A stretch of 43,869 nt of DNA, from the NCBI RefSeq assembly GCF_026241155.1, contig NZ_JAPFGP010000030.1, forward strand, positions 1 to 43,869, given 5' to 3'. The notes below the pieces were generated by a model. It saw only the letters and a list, made by a program, of their open reading frames with translations. It was not told the origin of the DNA and ran no database searches. Position numbers and translations under genes: made by a program. Source of the stretch: Paucibacter sp. PLA-PC-4. GTDB lineage: Bacteria > Pseudomonadota > Gammaproteobacteria > Burkholderiales > Burkholderiaceae_C. Below are positions 27,285 to 34,029 of the stretch, piece by piece; the stretch's first letter is position 1, and every line of letters begins with the position of its first letter.

Positions 27285-28166
27285 ATGCACAAAGCCGCCA
27301 ACCACGACAGTGAAGGTCACGACCATGGTCTGGCCCGTGACCTGGCCCGGCTCCAGGCCCAGCAGTTGCAGCAGCGCCGCCGCGCTATTGGATTTCTGGC
27401 CGGCGCCGGCGGCCTGATGCTGATCGGCTGCGGCGGCGGCGCTGGCGAGGACAACACCGCCACCACCTCGACCAGCGACACCGGCACGACGACCGGAACA
27501 AGCACCACCACCAGCAGCTGCTCGGTCATCCCCGAGGAGACCGCCGGCCCCTACCCGGGCGACGGCTCCAACAGCGTCAACGGCGGGATCGCCAATGCAC
27601 TGACCCTCAGCGGCATTGTGCGTAGCGATATCCGCACCAGCATCGCCAGCGCCAGCGGTAGCGCGGCGGGCGTCTTGCTGACCCTCACGCTGAAGCTGGT
27701 CAACACGAACGGCGGCTGCACCGACCTCGCCGGCTATGCGATCTATCTGTGGCACTGTGACGCCGAGGGCCGCTATTCGATGTACTCCAGCGGCATCACC
27801 GCCGAAAACTACCTGCGCGGTGTACAGCAAACCGGCAGCGATGGCACGGTCAGCTTTACGACCATCGTGCCCGGCTGCTACGCGGGCCGCATGCCCCATG
27901 TGCATTTCGAGGTATTCCGCAGCGTCAACAGCGCCAGCGCCTACAGCAACAAGCTCAAGACCTCGCAGATTGCGTTCCCCACGGAGGTCTGCAGCGACGT
28001 CTACAACAGCGTAGCCGCCTACAGCGCCAGCATCCGCAATCTGGCCGCGATCAGCTTCGCCAGCGACAATGTTTTCAGCGACGGCGTCACGACCCAGCTC
28101 GCAAGCATGACGGGCAGCGTCGCGACCGGCTACATCGCCAACCTCACCGTGGGCATCGCTGCTTGA
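27285..28166 (+). CDS. Exported intradiol ring-cleavage dioxygenase-like lipoprotein
   Basis: The 293-residue protein resembles the catalytic domain of intradiol dioxygenases (protocatechuate/catechol family), non-haem Fe(III) enzymes that open aromatic rings. Likely iron ligands are visible: Tyr in CDAEGRYSMYSS, Tyr in VPGCYAGRMPH, and both His in PHVHFEVF. Unlike cytoplasmic enzymes it has an export region with RRRAIGFLAGAGGLMLIGC, combining twin-arginine-like residues and a lipobox Cys. A Ser/Thr/Gly-rich linker follows (about residues 55-80). The N-terminal 20 residues are His-rich (HKAANHDSEGHDHG). A GGAG ribosome site precedes the ATG at 27285. No other ring-degradation genes are nearby, so the substrate is unknown. 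Confidence 0.82.
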   Translation: MHKAANHDSEGHDHGLARDLARLQAQQLQQRRRAIGFLAGAGGLMLIGCGGGAGEDNTATTSTSDTGTTTGTSTTTSSCSVIPEETAGPYPGDGSNSVNGGIANALTLSGIVRSDIRTSIASASGSAAGVLLTLTLKLVNTNGGCTDLAGYAIYLWHCDAEGRYSMYSSGITAENYLRGVQQTGSDGTVSFTTIVPGCYAGRMPHVHFEVFRSVNSASAYSNKLKTSQIAFPTEVCSDVYNSVAAYSASIRNLAAISFASDNVFSDGVTTQLASMTGSVATGYIANLTVGIAA

Positions 28167-28216
28167 GTGCTCGCGCCCCTGGTGTATCGTCCGCGGATGC
28201 ACCGATGGAAGGCCTT

Positions 28217-28942
28217 ATGAACGCCAGCGCGATCCACTGCCTGGTAGTGGACGACGACGGCGAGATCCGCAGCGCCCTGCAAGATTTTTTGCAGCGCTTC
28301 GGCATGCAAGTGGCCGCTGCGGCCGACGGCGCCGAGATGCGACGCCGGGTCGGCGCCCAAGCCTTCGATGTCGTCGTGCTGGACCTGATGCTGCCCGACG
28401 AGAACGGACTGTCGCTATGCCAGTGGCTGCGCGCTCAGCATCCCGGCGTGGCTATCGTGATGCTGACCGCCCAGGGCGACCCTTTCAGCCGCGTGCTTGG
28501 CCTGGAGATGGGGGCCGACGACTACCTGCCCAAACCCTTCGAGCCGCGCGAGCTGGTGGCCCGCATCCACGCGATACGCCGGCGCGTCCAACAGGGAGAG
28601 CGCCAGCCGGCATCGGGCGCCGAGCCGCCGCGCGAGTTGCGCTTCGAGGGCTGGCGCTTCGACCGCCTGCTGCGCCAGCTGATCTCGCCGGGCGAGGTGG
28701 TGGTGGCCCTGTCCAGCGCCGAGTACCGCCTACTGTCGGCCTTTGTCGAGCGGCCCGGTCGAGTGCTCAGCCGCGAGCAGCTGATCGAGCTGACCCGTGC
28801 GCCGGGCGTCGAGGTCAATGACCGCAGCATCGACCTGACCGTCTCGCGGCTGCGCCAGAAGCTGGCCGATTCTTCGCGCGAACCACGCCTGATACGCACG
28901 ATGCGCGGCGAGGGCTATCTGTTCGACGCCAAGCCAGGCTGA
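28217..28942 (+). CDS. OmpR-family response regulator
   Basis: The 241-residue protein has an N-terminal receiver domain (about 1-120): acidic pocket VDDDGEIRS, phosphoacceptor Asp56 in VVLDLMLPDE, conserved Thr in VMLTAQ, and Lys in DYLPKPFEP. A C-terminal winged-helix DNA-binding domain (about 145-238) contains LSSAEYRLLSAFVERPGRVLSR-type sequence and VNDRSIDLTVSRLRQKL. The ATG at 28217 with AAGG just upstream gives the canonical N-terminus; an in-frame ATG at 28205 is possible. It is followed 5 bp later by its presumed sensor kinase. The regulon is unknown; OmpR/EnvZ-like pairs respond to envelope conditions. Confidence 0.92.
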   Translation: MNASAIHCLVVDDDGEIRSALQDFLQRFGMQVAAAADGAEMRRRVGAQAFDVVVLDLMLPDENGLSLCQWLRAQHPGVAIVMLTAQGDPFSRVLGLEMGADDYLPKPFEPRELVARIHAIRRRVQQGERQPASGAEPPRELRFEGWRFDRLLRQLISPGEVVVALSSAEYRLLSAFVERPGRVLSREQLIELTRAPGVEVNDRSIDLTVSRLRQKLADSSREPRLIRTMRGEGYLFDAKPG

Positions 28943-28947
28943 GCGCG

Positions 28948-30084
28948 ATGGGCTGGTTCACCGACACCCTGGCCAAGCGCCTGTTCCTGCTGATGTGGGC
29001 GGCCCTGGTGGCCAGTCATCTGGCCGCGTTCGCGGCCGTCCATCTGCTGCATTTTGAGCGCGGCACGCCGGCCCGGCTGCCGGTGTTTCCCTCACTGCCG
29101 CCCACGCCCGGACTGCCGCAGGACGAGCACGGGAGCCAACGCCCGCCGCCTGGTCCGCCGCCACCCGACAGTCTGGCCGAGCCGCCCCCGCAGGCGACTG
29201 GCCTGCCCACCGACGCGCTGATGCTCGATTATGGTATGCGCCTGCTCGTGATCGCGCTGGCGGCCTGGTTCGGCTCGCGCTGGGTGGCCGCGCCGGTACG
29301 CCGTCTGGTGCAGGCATCGCAGACCCTGGGCGAGGCTCTGGGCGGCCAGGAGCCCTTGCCAGAACTCGATGAACACAGCGGCAGCCAGGAGGTACGCGAG
29401 GCTGCGCGAGTCTTCAACCGCATGGCCCGCGAGCTACAGCGCCAGTTCAGCGAGCGCGGCCTGATGATGGCCGCGATCTCGCATGACTTGCGCACCCCGC
29501 TGACCCGCCTGCGCATGCGGCTGGAGACCATGGATGCGGCGCCGGTGCTGCGCGAGCGCTCCGTCGCCGACATCCGCGAGATGAACGGCCTGATTGACAC
29601 GGTGCTGACACTGTTCCGCAGCCAGACCCATGCAGTCGAGCCACTGCAAGACACCGATATCGATGCGCTACTGCAGGCGCTCAGCGATGACCTGATCGAA
29701 CAAAGACAGCCGGTGACCTACACCGCCGCCCCGGCCATCGCGCGGGCCCGCCCGCTGGCGCTGCGCCGTGTGCTGGGCAATCTGCTGGGCAATGCCCTGC
29801 GCTATGGCGGCCGGGCCGACATCAGTGTCGAGTCGCGGGGCCGCCAGGTCTGCATCCGCATTGACGACTCGGGGCCCGGCATCCCTCCAGCCCAACTGGA
29901 GGCGGTGTTCCAGCCCTTCTACCGCCTGGAGGGCTCGCGCAGCCGCGACACCGGCGGAATGGGTTTGGGCCTCTACATCGCCCGCGACCTGATGCAGCGC
30001 CAGGGCGGCAGTCTGCATCTGATCAATCGCCCCGAAGGCGGGCTGCGCGCCGAACTGCGGCTGCCGCTGGCTACGCCGGACTGA
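28948..30084 (+). CDS. Sensor histidine kinase with proline-rich periplasmic segment
   Basis: This 378-residue EnvZ-like kinase pairs with the response regulator 5 bp upstream. Transmembrane helices are at about 12-34 and 96-114. The periplasmic part between them (about 36-94) is short and strikingly proline-rich (SQRPPPGPPPPDSL), unlike a folded ligand domain. A HAMP-like linker (about 113-165, APVRRLVQASQTLGEAL) leads to the dimerisation helix with phosphoacceptor His179 in ISHDLRTPLTRLRM. The ATPase domain has the N box GNLLGNALRYGG, G1 DDSGPGIP and G2 GMGLGLYIARDL. Its 3' end overlaps the convergent patatin gene by 14 bp. Confidence 0.92.
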   Translation: MGWFTDTLAKRLFLLMWAALVASHLAAFAAVHLLHFERGTPARLPVFPSLPPTPGLPQDEHGSQRPPPGPPPPDSLAEPPPQATGLPTDALMLDYGMRLLVIALAAWFGSRWVAAPVRRLVQASQTLGEALGGQEPLPELDEHSGSQEVREAARVFNRMARELQRQFSERGLMMAAISHDLRTPLTRLRMRLETMDAAPVLRERSVADIREMNGLIDTVLTLFRSQTHAVEPLQDTDIDALLQALSDDLIEQRQPVTYTAAPAIARARPLALRRVLGNLLGNALRYGGRADISVESRGRQVCIRIDDSGPGIPPAQLEAVFQPFYRLEGSRSRDTGGMGLGLYIARDLMQRQGGSLHLINRPEGGLRAELRLPLATPD

Positions 30085-31342
30085 GGTTCTCTGCAAAACC
30101 GGCGCGGCGCTTGCGCATGGCGGCCGGATCGACGCTGGGCGCCTGGGCCGGCCAGCCAAAGAAGCGCTGCACATCGCTGCGTCGCGCCAGCGTGTCGGCC
30201 ATGCCCAGCATGATCAGCTCCCCGGTGAACGAGGGCTCGAACAGCAAATAGCTGGTCAGTGCCGAGCCACTGGCGGCCTTGCCCTCGCCGGCCACGCCGA
30301 CACTGCGCAGCAGCGCCTTGATCGGCGGCGGCAGGCTGGCCTGATGCTCGGCCGCCAGATCATCGAGGCGCCGGCTTGGCGCAATCACCAGCACATCGAG
30401 CGGCCGCAGCGGCGTCGCGCGGCGAGCCTCGGGCGTCAGCAGACCCAAGGTGTTGTTGATGCGTTGCAGACGCTCGACATCGACTGCCAGCGCATCCAAG
30501 AAGATGTTCGACAAGGCATGGCCTGCGATCTGCGCCATGCTGGGATGGCCCTCGACCAGCACCTCGCGGCGCGCACCCGGCGGCTCATGCATGCGACCCG
30601 CGCCGATGACCAGCACCCGGTCGGCCCCCAGGTGCACGGCCGGCGAGATCGGCGCGCTCTGGCGCATCGAGCCGTCGCCAAACCACTCCTGCCGGCCGTC
30701 CAGATCCAGCAGCTCGGCCGGAAAGATGAAGGGGATGGCCGACGAGGCCATCAGATGCTCGATCGACAGCCGTGTCTTCACGGCCACGCGCTGCGAACGC
30801 AGCCAGGGTTCAAACGGCAGCTGGGTCTGGTAGAAGGTCACATGCTGGCCCGAGGTGTAGCTGGAGCCGCTGATCGCCAGCGCCTGCATATGGCCGGCCG
30901 CCAGCATCTCATCGAGCCGCTCCATGCGCACCCAGCGGCGCAGAAGGGCTCCGAGCGGCGCATTGTCCAGCAGGCTGCGCGGGCGCGAGCGCTTCCAGCG
31001 CGCCAACGCCCAGCCCAGGCTCATCATCGTCATCCAGCGCGCGCCGGTGCGTATCACGCCGAAGGAGTCGGCGCAGTAGACCTGCTCGACATGCAGGTTC
31101 TGCCACAGATGCGTTAGCCCGTCGACCGCGCCATCGAAGTCGTCGGCATTGCAGGCCAGCGTCGCGGCATTGATGGCACCGGCCGAGGTGCCGGCAATCA
31201 CTTTGAAGGGATTACCCTCAATAGCGCCGGCATCGCGCTTGAGCTGAGCCAGCGCCGCCAGCACCCCGACCTGGTAGGCGGCGCGCGCGCCGCCGCCGGT
31301 CAGTATCAATCCTGTCGTCGGCGGGGCCGCCATGTGCTGCAT
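30071..31342 (-). CDS. Patatin-like phospholipase
   Basis: The 423-residue protein is a patatin-type serine acyl hydrolase. It has the oxyanion glycine loop ILTGGGARAAYQVGVL, the nucleophile Ser in GTSAGAINAA, and the catalytic Asp in GDGSMRQSAP, giving the Ser-Asp dyad. These enzymes hydrolyse phospholipids or other acyl esters; the true substrate here is not known. No signal peptide is seen. The C-terminal region (about residues 230-420) is helical and could associate with membranes. The start at 31342 (MQHMAAPP) is chosen near the catalytic domain. ATG 31333 is an alternative, and the open frame extends to 31435. It converges on the kinase gene with a 14-bp overlap. Confidence 0.85.
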   Translation of the reverse strand: MQHMAAPPTTGLILTGGGARAAYQVGVLAALAQLKRDAGAIEGNPFKVIAGTSAGAINAATLACNADDFDGAVDGLTHLWQNLHVEQVYCADSFGVIRTGARWMTMMSLGWALARWKRSRPRSLLDNAPLGALLRRWVRMERLDEMLAAGHMQALAISGSSYTSGQHVTFYQTQLPFEPWLRSQRVAVKTRLSIEHLMASSAIPFIFPAELLDLDGRQEWFGDGSMRQSAPISPAVHLGADRVLVIGAGRMHEPPGARREVLVEGHPSMAQIAGHALSNIFLDALAVDVERLQRINNTLGLLTPEARRATPLRPLDVLVIAPSRRLDDLAAEHQASLPPPIKALLRSVGVAGEGKAASGSALTSYLLFEPSFTGELIMLGMADTLARRSDVQRFFGWPAQAPSVDPAAMRKRRAGFAENLSPA

Positions 31343-31527
31343 GGTCTGATCGGTCTCGGGTGGAGGGGGGCTGGGTTGACGACCATCATCGCCGATCAAA
31401 CGCACAGCGACAGCCTCGAATAGAGGGTGGAGCAACGCACAAACAACAGACGCTGAACCGAAAGCGCCCGCCTATTCCAGCGACCGCCGGCTGCAGATCC
31501 ACTTAGGCTTATCGGACAAATGGAGCC

Positions 31528-31541
31528 GGGACTTGAGTCCC
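31528..31541 (+). other. Small hairpin upstream of the octad-repeat gene
   Basis: GGGAC-TTGA-GTCCC forms a perfect 5-bp stem with a four-base loop about 20 bp before the start codon at 31562. It could be part of an mRNA leader. No T-tract follows, so it is not a terminator. Confidence 0.3.
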
Positions 31542-31821
31542 AGGATCAAGGTAGAGAAAAAATGAGTAGCAGCCCCCCGGGTCGATCTGGAAACCTGCGC
31601 TGATTGCGCGCCTGACACCCCAGCAGATCGCCACAATACGGCCGGAACGCCTGGCCGAGTTTGACAGCGTCCAGCTCAACGCGTTTTCGCGTGTCCAGTT
31701 CGCCAGCCTCAGCGTTGAGCAGCTGCAGGCCCTGAGCCCCGAGCAAGTCGGCCATCTGGGCGTCAAGCATCTGCAAGGTCTCAGCGGCGCCCAGCTGCAA
31801 GCCTTCAGCCCCGAGAATTTC

Positions 31822-31857
31822 AGCCATTTCAGCCATTTCAGCCATTTCAGCCATTTC
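31822..31857 (+). repeat. Four perfect 9-bp tandem repeats (AGCCATTTC)
   Basis: Four identical AGCCATTTC copies encode Ser-His-Phe four times. Compared with the flanking octads they add 9 residues, shifting the register by one. Perfect identity points to recent slippage. Because the unit is 9 bp, copy-number changes keep the reading frame. Confidence 0.9.
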
Positions 31858-31947
31858 AGCCCAGCAGCCCTGACAGCGCTGACCCTCGCGCATTTCGACG
31901 CGCTGAGCCCCCAGCATCTGGCCGAGCTGAGCACCACCCAGCTTCGC

Positions 31948-33066
31948 ATGCTGAGCCCGCTGGCCCTGCAGTCCTTGGACGCCACTCAGATCCAGGGTCT
32001 GGGCACGGCCCAGATCGCCGGCCTGAGCAACAGCCAGCTGGCCGTACTCAAGCCCGCGCAGCTGGCTGCGCTGGAAGCCGAGGACCTGCGCGCACTGGGT
32101 CTGGGACAGCTCAACAGCCTAAGCAGTGCGCAGTTCGCGGCGTTGGGGCCGGCCCAGTTGCAGGCGCTGAGCGACGAGCAGTGGGCCGGCCTGAACGGCC
32201 GCCAGCTCGGTGGCTTGAGCACCGGTCAGCTGCAGTCGCTGGGCACCGACATCTTGGCGGCGCTGAGCCCGGCGGCCCTGCGCGGGCTCAGCGGTGCCCA
32301 GCTCGCCTCGCTCAGCGAGACCCAGATCGCCGCACTGAGCGAGACCCAGCTGCGCGTGCTAAGCGCCGCCCAGATCGCCGCGCTGACGACCGAGGCCTGG
32401 CAGTCCTTGTCCGGTGCCAGCCTGAGCGAGCTCAGCGCGGCGCAGATCCGCGCCCTGCCCGCCAGCCATCTGCTGGTGTTGCAGGCCCAGCAACTGCAGG
32501 CCTTGCAGCCCGACCAGCTGACGGCGCTGGGCACCGCAGGCATCGCGGCACTGCGCCCGGAGCAGATCGCCGCGCTGCGGCCCGGCCAGATCGCCGCGCT
32601 CGACGAGGCCCAGGTCGCAGCACTCGACAAAAGCGATTTGCGAGCGCTGTCGTCCGAGGCCTTGCGAGCCCTCAATGTGACCCAGATTAGCGTGCTGAGC
32701 CCCGCCCAGCTCAGCGAGCTGGCGCCGGCCCAGTTGGCCCAGCTGACACCGGTGCAGATCGGCGCGCTGTCCAATGCAAGCCTGGCCGGGCTCAGCCTGG
32801 CCCAGCTGCAGGCGCTGGCGCCCGAGCAATTCGATCATCTCTACGGCAACCAGCTGGGGGCGATCACGCCCTACCGCCTGAGCATGCTCAGCAGCGCCGT
32901 GATCGCCTCGCTGGACGCCGAACAGCTGGCCGTGCTGAGTCCGGCCCAGGTGCTGACCTTGAACGCCCAGCAGTGGCAGGTGCTGAGCCCCGAGCAGATC
33001 GGCGCCTTCTCGGCCCAAGCACTGCGCGAACTGCCGGTGTCCACACTGGCCTTGCTGACACCCTAG
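31948..33066 (+). CDS. Longest ATG-initiated part of the octad-repeat gene
   Basis: This is the 372-residue stretch between the first in-frame ATG (in the octad STTQLRML) and the TAG at 33064. It consists entirely of octapeptide repeats. No ribosome site precedes the ATG, so independent expression is doubtful. It is best seen as part of the interrupted gene at 31562-34017. Confidence 0.45.
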   Translation: MLSPLALQSLDATQIQGLGTAQIAGLSNSQLAVLKPAQLAALEAEDLRALGLGQLNSLSSAQFAALGPAQLQALSDEQWAGLNGRQLGGLSTGQLQSLGTDILAALSPAALRGLSGAQLASLSETQIAALSETQLRVLSAAQIAALTTEAWQSLSGASLSELSAAQIRALPASHLLVLQAQQLQALQPDQLTALGTAGIAALRPEQIAALRPGQIAALDEAQVAALDKSDLRALSSEALRALNVTQISVLSPAQLSELAPAQLAQLTPVQIGALSNASLAGLSLAQLQALAPEQFDHLYGNQLGAITPYRLSMLSSAVIASLDAEQLAVLSPAQVLTLNAQQWQVLSPEQIGAFSAQALRELPVSTLALLTP

Positions 33067-33162
33067 CAACTGGGCTCGCTGAGTGCCGCACAGGGCGCGG
33101 CGCTGACGGCCAACCAGCTGCAAGCACTGAGCCTGGCGCAGCTGCAGGCGCTGGGCACGCAG

Positions 33163-34017
33163 GTGATCGCAGCGCTGAGCCCCACTCATTTCGACGCACT
33201 GAGCCCTGCCCAGCTCGGCGCGCTGAGCCCGCAACACACCGCCGCTATCAGCACACAGGACATGCACCAGTTCTCTGATAGCGATCTGCTGGCACTGCGC
33301 AGCGAGCAAATCACCGCGTTCAGCGCCGCCCAGCTGCGCGCGCTGGATATAGATCAGCTCAATGCGATGAGCACACAGCAAATTGAGGCCCTCAGCGGCC
33401 GCCAAGTACAGGCATTGCACGACAACCAAATCCACGGCCTCGCGCCGCAGCAGTTCGCCGCGTTGAGCCCCGCCGACATTGGTGTGCTCAGCACCGCTCA
33501 GGCGGCCGCGATGAGCGATGCCCAGCTGCGCTCGCTGAGCGCTCAGGCCATTGCCGCACTCAGCGAGGAAGCGCGTCGCGCGCTGCTGCAGCTGCAGGGT
33601 CTGAGCCGTATCGCGGCGCCCAGCGAGAACTGGCCGGACCTGGGCGGGGTCGGGCTGGGCCCGCTCGACACGCTGCCGACGCTGCCCAAGTTCGAGCCGA
33701 TCCAGACCCCGTCCCGACCGGAACTGGCTATCGAGCTGGACTTCGACATCGCACTGCCGCCGACCCCGCCGGCCAGCATGGCGCTGGTCCTGCCGAGCCT
33801 GGATGTGGCGCCCGTGCTGGCACTGCCATCACGGCCTCATCTCTCCGAGCTGCTGACCCCAGCCCAGGACGTGCTGCTTGGCGCGGCTGAGGCGGAACCG
33901 ACGCGCGGTCCGGGTCAGGACTCACCCGCCGTCGAGCTGTCGGCAGCCATGCTGCAGGAGTTGCAGCGGATGACGCAGGAGGCGCTGTTTGATGGACGCA
34001 GCCAGTTGCTGATCTAG
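33163..34017 (+). CDS. 3' part of the octad-repeat gene after the TAG
   Basis: The frame continues after the TAG with about 18 more octads. It then leaves the repeat for a Pro-rich segment (LPTLPKFEPIQTPSRPELAI) and a helical C-terminus (SAAMLQELQRMTQEALFDG). The first in-frame start codon after the TAG is a GTG at 33163, without a ribosome site. The unique C-terminal region after the repeats may be the functional or anchoring part. Confidence 0.45.
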   Translation: MIAALSPTHFDALSPAQLGALSPQHTAAISTQDMHQFSDSDLLALRSEQITAFSAAQLRALDIDQLNAMSTQQIEALSGRQVQALHDNQIHGLAPQQFAALSPADIGVLSTAQAAAMSDAQLRSLSAQAIAALSEEARRALLQLQGLSRIAAPSENWPDLGGVGLGPLDTLPTLPKFEPIQTPSRPELAIELDFDIALPPTPPASMALVLPSLDVAPVLALPSRPHLSELLTPAQDVLLGAAEAEPTRGPGQDSPAVELSAAMLQELQRMTQEALFDGRSQLLI

Positions 34018-34029
34018 TTCTGCCACGCC

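Larger units (their letters stand above)
31612..33610 (+). repeat. 24-bp degenerate tandem array encoding octapeptides
   Basis: The DNA repeats with a 24-bp period, the most common codons being CTG AGC - - CAG CTG - GCG. Units are too diverged at third positions and at repeat positions 3, 4 and 7 to be a recent expansion. The Leu at position 1, Gln at 5 and Ile/Leu/Phe at 6 are the most constant. Conservation of the period despite divergence indicates past selection on the protein. Confidence 0.85.
31562..34017 (+). pseudogene. Giant octapeptide-repeat protein gene, interrupted by a frameshift and a TAG
   Basis: The intact gene would encode about 818 residues. A good start (ATG 31562, AAGGTAGAG upstream) runs out of frame at a C6 tract (31573-31578). 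One extra C would join it to a frame that then stays open from 31570 to 33063. That frame meets TAG at 33064-33066 and continues in the same frame to 34017. From about 31612 to 33610 it is an almost unbroken series of eight-residue units with consensus L-S-x-x-Q-L-x-A (about 80 units), for example LSPAQLGA and LSETQIAA. The remaining 130 residues are Pro-rich and then helical. There is no signal peptide or membrane segment. The Ser/Thr-x-x-Gln spacing suggests helix-capping and a solenoid of very short helices (inference). The function is unknown. Confidence 0.7.

Noticed and set aside
31822-31857. CRISPR-like direct repeats
   Set aside because: Units are 9 bp, contiguous and without spacers; they are in-frame coding repeats.
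31546-31917. Minus-strand frame with repeated Ala-Glu-Met
   Set aside because: It is the antisense of the four AGCCATTTC repeats. The plus-strand frame carries the octad register and a plausible start.
33064-33066. TAG as a recoded amino acid
   Set aside because: No pyrrolysine machinery or context is visible, and Burkholderiales do not normally recode TAG. A point mutation is simpler.
32359-33435. Long open frame on the minus strand across the octad array
   Set aside because: It is the mirror of a repetitive, GC-biased coding strand. It has no ribosome site and its product shows only the antisense image of the 24-bp period.
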